Part shown: positions 7,664 to 17,123 of the stretch, piece after piece | Layout: the number at the start of each line of letters is the position of its first letter | How positions within the stretch are numbered: the first letter of the stretch is position 1 | NCBI GenBank assembly: GCA_041397865.1 | Contig: JAWKVT010000001.1 | Coordinates: 620,001-684,000 of the forward strand | Direction: 5' to 3' | Length of the DNA: 64,000 bases | Source: TMED27 sp041397865 | GTDB lineage: Bacteria > Pseudomonadota > Alphaproteobacteria > Micavibrionales > Micavibrionaceae | Made by a program: the position numbers and the translations under genes | Notes under the pieces: model-generated | The model's database searches: none | What the model was told of the DNA's origin: nothing | What the model saw: only the letters and a program-made list of their open reading frames with translations

Positions 7664-8740
7664 TCAATCCCCGAATGAAACACCTAGCGATCTTGCCGTA
7701 TGCACTAAAAAGCTGTCATCCCGCACAACCCGGCATTCTTTAATCGCCTCTTCAATCGGCACCGCCACCGCTTCACGCCCGCGCCACGCCACCATTTTGC
7801 CAAATTCCCCGGCAGCAATAAGATCCACAGCCTTCACCCCAAGCCCCTGCGCCAGAAGCCTATCATTATGCGTAGGGTTCCCGCCGCGCTGCACATGGCC
7901 CAGCACCGTCACACGCGTTTCAAACCCCGTTGCCTCGGCAATTTTCGGCCCCAGATATTCGCCAATCCCGCCATAGCGCGTCTCCCCGCCGTGATAAACA
8001 ACCTCGCGCTTTTCTCCGCCCGGCCCCTTCACCGCTTCTGAAACAATAATCAGAGCGAAATTCCGTCCGCCCTCCTTAACCTGACGAATTTTCGCCGCTA
8101 TCGCCTCAAGCGTATAAGGAATCTCGGGAATCAAAATCACATCCGCGCCCCCGGCAATTCCGGCATTCAGCGCAATATGGCCCGCATCCCGGCCCATGAC
8201 CTCCAGAATCATCGCCCGGTCATGGCTGGCCGCCGTGGGTTGCAACCGGTCCAGCGCTTCCGTCGCAATCCCCACCGCCGTATCAAAACCCACGGAAACG
8301 TCAGTCATCGCCAGATCGTTATCAATTGTCTTGGGCACACCGACCATGTTAATTCCGCCCTGCTTCGCCAGTCGGCTGAGAATATCAAAGCTGCCATCCC
8401 CGCCGATCCCGATAAGCGCTTCAATTCCAAGGTCTTTAAGCGCCGCAATCACCTCGCCAGAGCGATCTTTCACCGTTCCGTCATCCATCTTGTACTCAAA
8501 CGGGTTACGGCTGTTCGTCGTCCCCAAAATGGTCCCCCCCCGGCGCATAACAAATCCGTCAAAATCCTTCGGAGAAAGTTCCCGCACCTTGTAAGGGTTT
8601 TCCAGCAAACCCGCCGTCCCGTTTTCAATGCCGATAACCTTCCAGCCCAGCAAATCCGCCCGGTGAACAACCGCCCGCATCACCGCGTTAAGCCCCGCGC
8701 AATCACCCCCGCTTGTAAGAATACCAATAGTTTTCGTCAT
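7664..8740 (-). CDS. 6-phosphofructokinase (group III type)
   Basis: Phosphorylates fructose 6-phosphate in glycolysis. Family motifs: GILTSGGDCAGLN at the N-terminus, IGGDGS, PKTIDND, and MGRDAGHIAL. The GGDGS glycine is the ATP-type residue, while the lysine of PKTIDND is the residue usual in pyrophosphate-linked enzymes; the G/K combination is known from ATP-dependent group III enzymes of actinobacteria. I place the start at ATG 8740 (MTKTIGIL), giving 358 aa, because the 22 residues upstream lack family similarity. ATP use is an inference. Confidence 0.9.
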   Translation of the reverse strand: MTKTIGILTSGGDCAGLNAVMRAVVHRADLLGWKVIGIENGTAGLLENPYKVRELSPKDFDGFVMRRGGTILGTTNSRNPFEYKMDDGTVKDRSGEVIAALKDLGIEALIGIGGDGSFDILSRLAKQGGINMVGVPKTIDNDLAMTDVSVGFDTAVGIATEALDRLQPTAASHDRAMILEVMGRDAGHIALNAGIAGGADVILIPEIPYTLEAIAAKIRQVKEGGRNFALIIVSEAVKGPGGEKREVVYHGGETRYGGIGEYLGPKIAEATGFETRVTVLGHVQRGGNPTHNDRLLAQGLGVKAVDLIAAGEFGKMVAWRGREAVAVPIEEAIKECRVVRDDSFLVHTARSLGVSFGD

Positions 8741-8865
8741 ATTTCTTTCGCCCCCGGAATCGGTCTTTATATTTATCCAATCATGATACGTGTTTTTGCT
8801 TACCAAACAATATTTTATGTGTTAAGATTAATCTTTAAAAAGATCAACTTTATACGATTTCTCTC

Positions 8866-9069
8866 ATGGAAGATCAGGAAGAACTACAGGCAAAACTGGC
8901 TGAATATAAAAGCGAGCACAAAGCGCTCGACAGCATGATCGAAAGCGCCATCCATGGTGGCCAGCCCGTAAACCTGCTCCACATGCAACAGCTTAAAAAG
9001 AAAAAACTCTGGCTCAAAGATATGATCCAGAAGATAGAATCTGACCTTATCGACGACATTATTGCTTAA
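8866..9069 (+). CDS. DUF465 (YdcH-like) small helical protein
   Basis: 67 aa, almost entirely helical and charged. It shows the DUF465 pattern of an N-terminal KSEHKALDSMI helix and the C-terminal LKKKKLWLKDMI helix. Function unknown. DUF465 genes often precede purE in Alphaproteobacteria, as here (26 bases before purE). It diverges from pfk across a 125-base AT-rich gap that should hold both promoters. Confidence 0.85.
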   Translation: MEDQEELQAKLAEYKSEHKALDSMIESAIHGGQPVNLLHMQQLKKKKLWLKDMIQKIESDLIDDIIA

Positions 9070-9095
9070 TCCCTTCAAATATCTTATAAAACCTC

Positions 9096-9593
9096 ATGAC
9101 ACATTCAGACAAAAACCCACAAGTCGGTATCATCATGGGCTCTCAATCCGATTGGGAAACCATGAAAGAAGCGCACGACGCCCTGCATGAACTCGGCGTC
9201 CCTCACGAAGTCAAAATCGTCTCCGCCCATCGCACCCCCGACCGCCTTTACGAATACGCCAAAACGGCCAAAGAGCGCGGATTAAAAGTCATTATTGCCG
9301 GTGCAGGCGGCGCGGCCCACCTACCCGGCATGGCCGCCGCCATGACGCCGCTGCCCGTCCTCGGCGTACCCGTTGAAAGCAAAGCCCTTAAAGGCATGGA
9401 CAGCCTGCTGTCTATCGCGCAAATGCCCGGTGGCATCCCCGTGGGAACGCTGGCCATCGGCAAGGCAGGCGCGAAAAACGCCGGACTTCTGGCCGCCGCC
9501 ATCCTCGCCACCACAGACGACGCAATTGCCAAAGCTTTGGACACCTACCGCGAAAAACAAACATCTGCCGTTGCCGAAACCCCTGGCAATTGA
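9096..9593 (+). CDS. purE: N5-carboxyaminoimidazole ribonucleotide mutase, class I PurE
   Basis: Converts N5-CAIR to CAIR in purine synthesis. 165 aa. The conserved core is visible: IIMGSQSDWETM at the N-terminus (phosphate loop), SAHRTPDR (catalytic histidine), AGAGGAAHLPGM and PVLGVPVESKALKG, then LSIAQMPGGIPV. It is followed by purK on the same strand. The 93-base purE-purK spacer contains a large inverted repeat (9598-9660). Confidence 0.96.
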   Translation: MTHSDKNPQVGIIMGSQSDWETMKEAHDALHELGVPHEVKIVSAHRTPDRLYEYAKTAKERGLKVIIAGAGGAAHLPGMAAAMTPLPVLGVPVESKALKGMDSLLSIAQMPGGIPVGTLAIGKAGAKNAGLLAAAILATTDDAIAKALDTYREKQTSAVAETPGN

Positions 9594-9597
9594 ACTA

Positions 9598-9660
9598 CAA
9601 AGTAAAACCAAGCTAGACAAAGTTTTTTTAATTATTTTTTTTATACTTGGTTTTCCTTTG
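9598..9660 (+). repeat. Inverted repeat in the purE-purK spacer
   Basis: CAAAGTAAAACCAAG (9598-9612) pairs with CTTGGTTTTCCTTTG (9646-9660) at 14 of 15 positions, with a T-rich loop containing runs of 7 and 8 T. A further CTTTGTCTAACTTTG and TGTGGTTT follow to 9675, so alternative pairings are possible. In reverse complement the right arm reads ACCACAAAG-TTAG-ACAAAG-GAAA-ACCAAG, the same kind of repeat as the arms around the GxxExxY gene. It may attenuate purK or simply be a mobile repeat. Confidence 0.6.
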
Positions 9661-9686
9661 TCTAACTTTGTGGTTTAAAAGCCCCT

Positions 9687-10754
9687 ATGAACAAAACACT
9701 CGGAATTTTAGGCGGAGGACAGCTTGGCCGCATGAGCGCACAAGCTGCGGAAAAGCTTGGCATTTCAACAATTATCTTCACGCCGGAGGAAAACTCACCC
9801 GCCTCACAGGTCGCCACGAAAACGATAATCGCCGATTATGAGGACGAGCAAGCCCTTACAGAATTTTCCAAAAAAGCTGACGTAATCTCTTATGAATTTG
9901 AAAACATTCCAATAAAAACAGTCCAGTATCTTAAGAAACTTAAACCCGTTTACCCGGATGAAAGCCTGTTAAAAATCTCTCAGGACCGCGTGGAAGAAAA
10001 ATCTTTTCTCAATGCAATAGGAATCCCGACCGCTCGCTGGGCTTTTCCACAGAATCACGCCGAAGCCCTGAGAAAACTTGAGGAATGGCAAGGCCAATCC
10101 TGCATATTCAAAACGACACGTTTCGGATACGACGGCAAGGGTCAGGCCCGGCATACAAGAGATTCGGATATCGAAACGATATGGACTCAATTTAAGGGTA
10201 CCCCCCTCATCATGGAAGAAATCGTCGATTTCGACTGCGAAATCTCTGTTATCGTCGCCCGCGACAAAAACGGCCACATGATTCACTACGGCCCGATGCT
10301 CAACGAACACAAAAACCATATATTATCGAAAACAACAATCCCCGCCCCCCTCGATCAAAACATCCTGGACGAAGCCGTAAAGCTCACACAAACACTGGCA
10401 GAAAAAATAAACCTCCGCGGCGTCCTCACGCTCGAGCTTTTCGTCACAAAAGACGGTCATCTTCTGGCCAACGAAATCGCCCCGCGCACCCACAATTCCG
10501 GCCACTGGTCCATCGACGCCTGCACCCACTCCCAATTCGAAAACCATGTGCGAACAGTCTGCGGCCTGCCCGCAGCAAAACCGCAGCGCCACAGCGACTG
10601 TGAAATGCTTAACCTCATCGGCGCAGACGTAGAAAAAGCTGCAACATACAAGAACCAACCCAATACTTTTGTGCACCTCTACGGCAAAACCGAAATCCGC
10701 GAAGGACGCAAAATGGGCCACGTCACCATCCTCAAACCAAAGGAACCCGCCTGA
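9687..10754 (+). CDS. purK: 5-(carboxyamino)imidazole ribonucleotide synthase
   Basis: ATP-grasp enzyme that carboxylates AIR to N5-CAIR, the substrate of PurE. 355 aa. The N-terminal GILGGGQLGRM loop, the ATP-grasp segment IFKTTRFGYDGKGQ, EEIVDFDCEISVIVARD, and the metal-binding ANEIAPRTHNSGHW block are all present. Its stop overlaps the start of the next gene (TGATG), suggesting coupled translation. Confidence 0.96.
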   Translation: MNKTLGILGGGQLGRMSAQAAEKLGISTIIFTPEENSPASQVATKTIIADYEDEQALTEFSKKADVISYEFENIPIKTVQYLKKLKPVYPDESLLKISQDRVEEKSFLNAIGIPTARWAFPQNHAEALRKLEEWQGQSCIFKTTRFGYDGKGQARHTRDSDIETIWTQFKGTPLIMEEIVDFDCEISVIVARDKNGHMIHYGPMLNEHKNHILSKTTIPAPLDQNILDEAVKLTQTLAEKINLRGVLTLELFVTKDGHLLANEIAPRTHNSGHWSIDACTHSQFENHVRTVCGLPAAKPQRHSDCEMLNLIGADVEKAATYKNQPNTFVHLYGKTEIREGRKMGHVTILKPKEPA

Positions 10755-11533
10755 TGGCAAAACTCCTCAACATCGCCGCAAACAGCCTGAAAGGGCGAAA
10801 CTTCACCGTCATGACCGGCAAGGTTATGCGCCGTTTTTCCGAACGTGGCAACGAAAGCCAAAAACAAACCATCACCGCATGGTGCAAACAACACCAAGAA
10901 CCGCTTGAACCGTTCCTGAAAAACCTCGACCCCGCACTGTTTGAGGAAACCGAAAAAACCTGCACACAAATAAAACAAAAAGCGCAGCAAAAACTAAGCG
11001 CCCTCGGCATGGATCTCGGCGGCGGCGGCAACTACCCCCTGCTCTATTTCTTCACCCGCTACCTCAAGCCACAAAACATTCTTGAAACCGGCGTCGCCGC
11101 AGGATGGTCCTCCCAAGCCATCCTCACGGCCCTGAAAACCAACGATCAAAACGCTCATCTATATTCCAGCGACTTCCCCTATTTCCGCTACAAAAACCCG
11201 GAAAAACTGGTTGGGTATATCGTAGATGACAGCCTGAAAACCAATTGGACCCTCATGATAGACGGCGACGAAAACAACATCCCCGCCCTTTTAAAAGCGC
11301 TGAAACCCGGCAAAATCGACCTCTTCCACTATGACAGCGACAAATCATACGCAGGGCGTGAAAACGCATACAAGGCTGTACAACCCGCCTTAAACAAAAA
11401 TGCCCTCATCATTTACGACGACATTCAGGACAACGCCCATTTCATGGACTGGGTCGCAAAAGAAAACCGCCCGTTTAAAGTCTTCGAATTCGAAGGAAAA
11501 TATATCGGCCTCACCGGAACAATCCCGGCTTGA
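10754..11533 (+). CDS. Class I SAM-dependent methyltransferase-like protein
   Basis: 259 aa. The central part resembles Methyltransf_24 / cephalosporin-hydroxylase-like proteins: ILETGVAAGWSSQAIL is a SAM-binding motif I, and KIDLFHYDSDKSYAGR corresponds to the acidic motif with the metal/SAM-proximal aspartate. LIIYDDIQDN follows. The substrate is unknown. It starts within the purK stop codon, so it is translated with the purine genes, but a purine role is not implied by any motif. Confidence 0.7.
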   Translation: MAKLLNIAANSLKGRNFTVMTGKVMRRFSERGNESQKQTITAWCKQHQEPLEPFLKNLDPALFEETEKTCTQIKQKAQQKLSALGMDLGGGGNYPLLYFFTRYLKPQNILETGVAAGWSSQAILTALKTNDQNAHLYSSDFPYFRYKNPEKLVGYIVDDSLKTNWTLMIDGDENNIPALLKALKPGKIDLFHYDSDKSYAGRENAYKAVQPALNKNALIIYDDIQDNAHFMDWVAKENRPFKVFEFEGKYIGLTGTIPA

Positions 11534-11588
11534 CAGCCCGCTTTTTTCACATAGAGTTGAGCCATCCGTCCACGCGAAAGAAAAACAA

Positions 11589-13013
11589 ATGCCCAGACAA
11601 AAGACCCAGCCAAAAACCACCCCCAAAACCCGCGTAGAAACCGACTCTCTGGGCAAAGTCAAAGTCCCGGCAGACGCCTATTACGGCGCACAAACACAAC
11701 GCTCTTTGAAAAATTTCGACATTGGTACGGAAAAAATGCCCGCCCCGCTCATCCGCGCGCTCGGCATCCAGAAAAAAGCAGCCGCCCTAGCCAACATGGC
11801 CCAAGGCTCCCTAAACAAAAAAATCGGCAAAGCCCTTATACAAGCCGCCGAAGAGGTCATCGACGCCACGCTGGCGGAGCAGTTCCCCCTAGCCGTGTGG
11901 CAAACCGGCTCCGGTACGCAAAGCAACATGAACGCCAACGAGGTCATCGCCGGGCGCGCCAACGAAATTCTGACCGGAACGCGCGGCGGCAAAGACCCCG
12001 TTCACCCCAACGACCACTGCAACATGGGACAAAGCTCAAATGACACATTTCCCACCGTCATGCATATTGCCGCAGTAGAAGAAATCCACCACCGCCTCCT
12101 CCCCGCTCTGGAGATGCTGCATAAGGCACTAGACGATAAAGCCAAAAAATTCGCAAAAATCGTGAAAAACGGACGCACCCATTTACAGGACGCAACCCCC
12201 CTTACGCTGGGACAGGAATTCTCCGGCTACGCAACACAGGTCAAATACGGCATCGCAAGGATCAAAGACACACTCCCTCGCCTCTACGCTCTGGCGCAGG
12301 GCGGCACCGCCGTCGGCACAGGCATAAACTCCAAAGCGGGCTTTGACAAAGCCTTTGCCAAAGAAGTCGCCAAAATCACCGGCCTGCCGTTTGAGAGCGC
12401 CAAAAACAAATTCGAAGCCCTGGCCGCCCATGACGCGCTTGTCGAATCCTCCGGCGCACTGAATACACTGGCCGTCTCTTTGATGAAAATCGCAAACGAC
12501 ATCCGCCTGCTCGGCTCCGGCCCGCGCTCCGGCATCGGTGAACTCATTCTGCCCGCCAATGAACCGGGCTCATCCATCATGCCCGGTAAGGTCAACCCCA
12601 CCCAATGCGAAGCACTTACAATGGTTTGCGCGCAAGTTATGGGCAACCACACCGCCGTCTCCATCGCCGGGTCACAGGGTCACTTTGAACTCAACGTGTT
12701 CAAGCCCGTAATCATCTATAACGTCCTGCAATCCATCCGCCTGCTGGCCGACAGCGCCAAAAGCTTTACGGAAAATTGCGTGCAGGGCATCGAAGCGGAT
12801 GAAAAGCGCATCAAAACCATGATGGAAAACTCCCTCATGCTGGTCACCGCGCTCAACCCGCATATCGGCTATGACAACGCCGCAAAAATCGCCAAAAAAG
12901 CCTATGCCGATGGCACAACGTTGAAAGAAGCCGCATTAGAGCTAAAGCTCCTCAGCGCCGAAGAGTTCGATAAATGGGTCGATCCGCTGACCATGATTAA
13001 ACCAAAGACCTAG
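11589..13013 (+). CDS. fumC: Fumarate hydratase class II
   Basis: Hydrates fumarate to malate in the TCA cycle. The start at ATG 11589 (MPRQKTQPK) gives 474 aa and matches the usual N-terminus RVETDSLGKVKVPADAYYG. The family signature GSSIMPGKVNP is at about residue 320, and SSNDTFPT and GRTHLQDATP are also present. The upstream in-frame extension back to 11400 overlaps the methyltransferase and is rejected. Four bases overlap the convergent rhodanese gene. Confidence 0.96.
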   Translation: MPRQKTQPKTTPKTRVETDSLGKVKVPADAYYGAQTQRSLKNFDIGTEKMPAPLIRALGIQKKAAALANMAQGSLNKKIGKALIQAAEEVIDATLAEQFPLAVWQTGSGTQSNMNANEVIAGRANEILTGTRGGKDPVHPNDHCNMGQSSNDTFPTVMHIAAVEEIHHRLLPALEMLHKALDDKAKKFAKIVKNGRTHLQDATPLTLGQEFSGYATQVKYGIARIKDTLPRLYALAQGGTAVGTGINSKAGFDKAFAKEVAKITGLPFESAKNKFEALAAHDALVESSGALNTLAVSLMKIANDIRLLGSGPRSGIGELILPANEPGSSIMPGKVNPTQCEALTMVCAQVMGNHTAVSIAGSQGHFELNVFKPVIIYNVLQSIRLLADSAKSFTENCVQGIEADEKRIKTMMENSLMLVTALNPHIGYDNAAKIAKKAYADGTTLKEAALELKLLSAEEFDKWVDPLTMIKPKT

Positions 13014-13402
13014 GCCTTCAACACCGGATTTCCCGCATTCACCCAGGATTTGATTCCCCCGGCCATGGAAAGCACATTGCCATATCCCATCCGCTGCAAG
13101 TTATCGGCAACCAAAGCCGAACGGTTCCCCCCGCCGCAATAAAGCACAATTTTGTCTTGCATATCTGGAACGACCGTATGAATCTTCGCCTCTGCCCAGC
13201 CTTTGCTTAAAAACACAGCTCCCTCAATACGGTAGTTCTCAAATTCATCACGATCGCGCACATCAATCAAATAAAACGCCTCGTCTCCGGATTGTAACGC
13301 GGCCAAATCATCCACCGTAATTTCTCGGATACGGCATTTCGCATCATCACAAAGCGCCTCGAACGCAACAGGATGCTGCAAAGCTTTCGTCTCTATATTC
13401 AT
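13010..13402 (-). CDS. Rhodanese-like domain protein
   Basis: 130 aa, a single rhodanese domain. It shows LIDVRDRDEFENYRIEGA, and the active-site loop CGGGNRS with the sulfur-accepting cysteine near residue 89. YCGGGNRSALVA followed by MAGGIKSWVNAG is typical of single-domain sulfurtransferases (GlpE/PspE-like). The N-terminal ~25 residues do not match the domain. A role in sulfur transfer or cyanide/thiol handling is possible but unassigned. Confidence 0.85.
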   Translation of the reverse strand: MNIETKALQHPVAFEALCDDAKCRIREITVDDLAALQSGDEAFYLIDVRDRDEFENYRIEGAVFLSKGWAEAKIHTVVPDMQDKIVLYCGGGNRSALVADNLQRMGYGNVLSMAGGIKSWVNAGNPVLKA

Positions 13403-13438
13403 CTCTTTTTCCTTTCTGTAAATATGTTATAAAGCCAC

Positions 13439-13663
13439 ATGAAAAAACACTCCGTCAACATCCACGGCCACCAGACCAGCATCACTTTAGAGGACGAATT
13501 TTGGAACGCCCTCAAAAATACTGCACAAAAACGCGGGCTGTCCCTGAATAAGCTTATAGCCGAAATCGACGACAACCGCACTCGAAACGGCAACAAACAT
13601 AACCTCTCCAGCGCCATCCGGCTTTATATTTTACGCGAGCTTACTGCCCCAAAAACCCCTTAA
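13439..13663 (+). CDS. Ribbon-helix-helix domain protein (RHH_4-like)
   Basis: 74 aa. The pattern KKHSVNIHGHQTSITLEDEFW, split as beta strand then helix, followed by RGLSLNKLIAEID and NLSSAIRLYILREL, matches the alphaproteobacterial RHH_4 family of small predicted DNA-binding proteins. It is divergent from the rhodanese gene and its last 23 bases overlap the 3' end of the AsmA gene on the other strand. The target is unknown. Confidence 0.82.
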   Translation: MKKHSVNIHGHQTSITLEDEFWNALKNTAQKRGLSLNKLIAEIDDNRTRNGNKHNLSSAIRLYILRELTAPKTP

Positions 13664-16600
13664 GCAGATCATTCACAACATCTTCAGGTTTAATTTCTTT
13701 TTGCTGCGGCTCCGGCTGAGAAGGCTCGATATTTTCGTTAGCCGGCAGTTCATCATGACCCGCAGCAGGCTCTTGCTTCGGTGGCAAAATGCCAAACTTT
13801 TGCAATTTCTCGCTCACATCATCCCCAAGTAACTCCGGCAACTTCTCGGTTAAACGCTTGCCCACAAACCCTTCAAACAACCCCTTGCCGAAAGTATTCC
13901 CCGGATTATCAAGCGGCCCCTTAATCTGCACATCCACCGGCGCGACATTCGGAGCATTTTTCAAGGTAATTTGATGTTTTGTATCCATGTACCAGCGCGG
14001 CAAACTGACATGCCCGGTCGAAACAATCAGCGCCGCAGGCCCGTCCATAGCCATAGATGAAATATTCACCTGCCCGTTTTCAATCTCATACGCTCCTTTC
14101 ACCGTATCAAACGCCGTTTCACCGCCGCTTGTCGATGCACTTAAAATCTGCTGAATACGCGGCAAGGGTTTATTGCTCTCCACCAAAGCCTGCGCCAGCC
14201 CGGCCAGATCAAACCCCTTCATCACCACATTTGCCCCGTTCAAATTCGCCGCCCCTTGCAGGCTGCCCACCAACGCGCTCTGCGATCCGCCCGCACCGGA
14301 CACATCAAAGTCAAGCGAAACGTCACCGCTCGCCTCAATCCGCCGCGTCCCTGAAAGCGCCTTGGCCAAAGCCCCAAGATTGATATTATCAATCCTGGCC
14401 GCGCTCTTCACGTTCATCGGCGCTTTCGGCCCGGTTGAAGAGATGGATGCACTCATGCCAATCTGCCCGTCATACAGCCCGGCCTGCAAATCTGAAATAT
14501 TCATAACCCCATTTTGAAGAGTCATTTTCAGCGCAGGTTTTTTCAAATCCCACGTTTCATAAACAATAGAATTCGCCGCAATATCGAAAACTCCATCCAC
14601 CGCATGCAGCCAGGCCGTATCCATAGGGGCAGACGACCACTTCCCGCCCTGCCGTGAACCGGAGACCGCACCAGACTGCCCCGCAGATGAACCGGAAACG
14701 CCCCCATTGCCACTTTTAAGCACCAGATCACCGATCCGCAACGTCCCCGCAATACTCGGCTTCGCCCCGCTTGCATCAATACGAAGAGCGCCTGTCGTAC
14801 TCGCCCCCGCCAAATCGGCTTTAATATTTTTAAGCTCGGTCACCTTCCCGTTCATAACCAAATCAGCATCAAACCGCATAGGCTTGGCCAAGGATACATA
14901 ATTCGGCGCGCCCGGCGCAAATGCCTGAATGGCTTTAGCCATATTCGAATGCCTGAGCTTAAAAGCCAGCCCGCCAATTTCCAACTGCGTCAGCGGATTG
15001 GAAACCTTTCCAACCACACCAACCTCACCGCCAAACGCCTCAACGCCCGCATCAACATCCAAAGCACTCAAACTCCCGCTGGCTCTCACATTCGCCTTTG
15101 TTCGCCCGAGATCCTGAGGCCAACTCGCCGTATCCACCTTAAACGCACCCGCAAGCTTATACGGATCGGGCGTATCCACCGCCGCATCAAGGCTTAAACC
15201 TGCCATGTTTTTAAGGTCCCCAATCGACCCGCTGGCATTCAATGAAGAACCGATAAAATTATCCGCCGCCAGCTTTCCCACTTTCAAAACATTAGGCCGC
15301 AAAGAAGCCGCAAGCTTAAGCCCCTTAAGCTCATGGCCCTGCAAAACCGCATCATTCACGGTCAGGTCCAGATCGACGTCATACGGCAGAGCAAGCGTTT
15401 TCAACGGCTTCAACGGGCCCCCACCCACAGGCGCACCCCCGCTTCCCCCAAGCGAGTCAAAGTCGACTCTCCCCGCGACCACCTTTGCCTTCAACAAGGA
15501 GCGCGGCGTGTCTTTTTGCCCCGCCCACGCACCGGAAACCGAATAAGCCGCCTCATCCATATTCACAACGCCTTTATCAAGCGACACCCCCGAAGGTCTC
15601 ACCTGACCCGCAAACTCAAACACCCCGCGCTTGGCATCTTTCACCAGCGGCAAATCCCGCAGCCCCGTAAAAGCCTGAACCGTTACGGGAAAATTCTGCG
15701 TCTCCCCTTTCAGTTCAAACGCCAGAACCGGCGCGGAATAAATATCTTTTTGCGTTTTCTGCGAACGAGACTTCTCAGCATAACTCAACGCGCCCAGAAT
15801 CTGGGCCCGCCCCTGCCCCGGAAGCCCCCCGGCATCAATGGTCGCGGCAAAGCTCTTTTGCGTGTTTTGAACCTTCACCCGCACATCCTTAACCACCTGC
15901 CCTTTGAAAATCACCCCCGGCACGTTCAAAGCCAAATCAATAGTGCCAAGCGCAGGAATTTCAAGCGTTGCAGGCAAAAGCCCGCCAAGCGCAGAAGGAT
16001 CAAACCCGCCGCTTTTCGCCGCCTTATCGCCACCCAAAAGCGCGTCCAGATCAACAATATCCTGCCCCGCAAACGCCCCCTTCACACTCACCGGGTTCAT
16101 CGACACATCAACCGCCCCGCTCAAACGCTTACCCGCAATTTCCAGATCCGCATTCTTCAGCGAAGCCTCACGCGCATTCGCGCTCAACAAACCACGCACA
16201 GACAGCCCGCCGCTCAACCCCTTGGGAACCGCCTCGCCCTTTTTCAAAAGAGCCGCAAGCGAGGCAATCGAAACCGAAGCCTCACCTTGTATTTCCGGCG
16301 CCTCTCCGCCGCTCACCACCCCGGCATAACGCATCTCCATCCCGCTCATCGCCGCTTTCAGATTAAGACTCGTCGATTGAAGCGCCTTATCCAGCTTGCC
16401 GGTCTTCGCCTCAAAACGCACAGGCTGCCCGTTATAAACCAGCGCCCCTTCAGCCTTAAACGGCCCTTCAAGCGTATCAGCCTCCAGGTCCAGATTAACC
16501 CCGCTCAACTCCACCGGCCCTTTAGCCGCCGCATCCCGGTAAACAAACACCCCGTCTGTAATACTGATGTCATTAAACGACACAGAAAAATTCTGCGCGC

Positions 16601-17042
16601 CTGCTGCGGGTTTCCCGCCATTTTCAAGGGCTTTCTTGGCCCCCGCCATGGCTTCAAGCTTGGGCGTCATAAAATTAAAACGCCCCTGCTCATCTTTTTT
16701 AAGAAACACTTGCGGCTTTTTAAGATGTATTGAATCCACCCGTGCCTGCCCCTGAAACAGCGGCATCAACGCCACACGCACATCGAGCAAATCAAAGGCC
16801 GCCAAAATCTTCGCTTGCCCGTCAGTCGGATCCTGAACGCTCACCCGCTCCAGATAAACCCGCGGGCTGGGCAACAGCGCCAGCGAAACATCACCCTCAA
16901 CACGAACATCCAGCCCCGTAACCTCCGCAACCTGCTTCAAAACAGGGGCCTTATACTGATTCCAGTCAAAAAAGCCCGGCGCAACCGCCAACGCCCCAAC
17001 CAAAACAACAAACAGGGAAACAAGAATAAGCAGCCACTTCAT
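13641..17042 (-). CDS. AsmA family protein
   Basis: 1133 aa, an inner-membrane anchored, mostly periplasmic protein of the AsmA/TamB-like repeating beta-groove class, linked in other bacteria to outer-membrane phospholipid transport and assembly. The single N-terminal membrane segment (about residues 2-23, LLILVSLFVVLVGALAVA) is followed by the AsmA start pattern FDWNQYKAPVLKQVAEVTGLDV-like block. The body is rich in beta-strand repeats, and the AsmA_2-type C-terminal region shows GSLQGAANLNGANVVMKG and NGQVNISSMAMDGPA. It ends in a proline/glutamate-rich tail. ATG at 17042 has GGAGAAAG upstream. Confidence 0.88.
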   Translation of the reverse strand: MKWLLILVSLFVVLVGALAVAPGFFDWNQYKAPVLKQVAEVTGLDVRVEGDVSLALLPSPRVYLERVSVQDPTDGQAKILAAFDLLDVRVALMPLFQGQARVDSIHLKKPQVFLKKDEQGRFNFMTPKLEAMAGAKKALENGGKPAAGAQNFSVSFNDISITDGVFVYRDAAAKGPVELSGVNLDLEADTLEGPFKAEGALVYNGQPVRFEAKTGKLDKALQSTSLNLKAAMSGMEMRYAGVVSGGEAPEIQGEASVSIASLAALLKKGEAVPKGLSGGLSVRGLLSANAREASLKNADLEIAGKRLSGAVDVSMNPVSVKGAFAGQDIVDLDALLGGDKAAKSGGFDPSALGGLLPATLEIPALGTIDLALNVPGVIFKGQVVKDVRVKVQNTQKSFAATIDAGGLPGQGRAQILGALSYAEKSRSQKTQKDIYSAPVLAFELKGETQNFPVTVQAFTGLRDLPLVKDAKRGVFEFAGQVRPSGVSLDKGVVNMDEAAYSVSGAWAGQKDTPRSLLKAKVVAGRVDFDSLGGSGGAPVGGGPLKPLKTLALPYDVDLDLTVNDAVLQGHELKGLKLAASLRPNVLKVGKLAADNFIGSSLNASGSIGDLKNMAGLSLDAAVDTPDPYKLAGAFKVDTASWPQDLGRTKANVRASGSLSALDVDAGVEAFGGEVGVVGKVSNPLTQLEIGGLAFKLRHSNMAKAIQAFAPGAPNYVSLAKPMRFDADLVMNGKVTELKNIKADLAGASTTGALRIDASGAKPSIAGTLRIGDLVLKSGNGGVSGSSAGQSGAVSGSRQGGKWSSAPMDTAWLHAVDGVFDIAANSIVYETWDLKKPALKMTLQNGVMNISDLQAGLYDGQIGMSASISSTGPKAPMNVKSAARIDNINLGALAKALSGTRRIEASGDVSLDFDVSGAGGSQSALVGSLQGAANLNGANVVMKGFDLAGLAQALVESNKPLPRIQQILSASTSGGETAFDTVKGAYEIENGQVNISSMAMDGPAALIVSTGHVSLPRWYMDTKHQITLKNAPNVAPVDVQIKGPLDNPGNTFGKGLFEGFVGKRLTEKLPELLGDDVSEKLQKFGILPPKQEPAAGHDELPANENIEPSQPEPQQKEIKPEDVVNDLLKGFLGQ

Positions 17043-17123
17043 AAGCTTTCTCCAGATCAGTAAAACCGATAGACATAGGTTTTATATAAGAGAAAGCCCG
17101 GCGCAAACAAGGGGAATAAAACT

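Noticed and set aside
11400..11588. Possible N-terminal extension of fumC
   Set aside because: Overlaps the methyltransferase, has no family similarity, and ATG 11589 has a proper ribosome site and N-terminus.
15333..16733. Plus-strand open frame of 466 codons
   Set aside because: Antisense shadow of the AsmA gene with unlikely composition (very rich in R, H, P).
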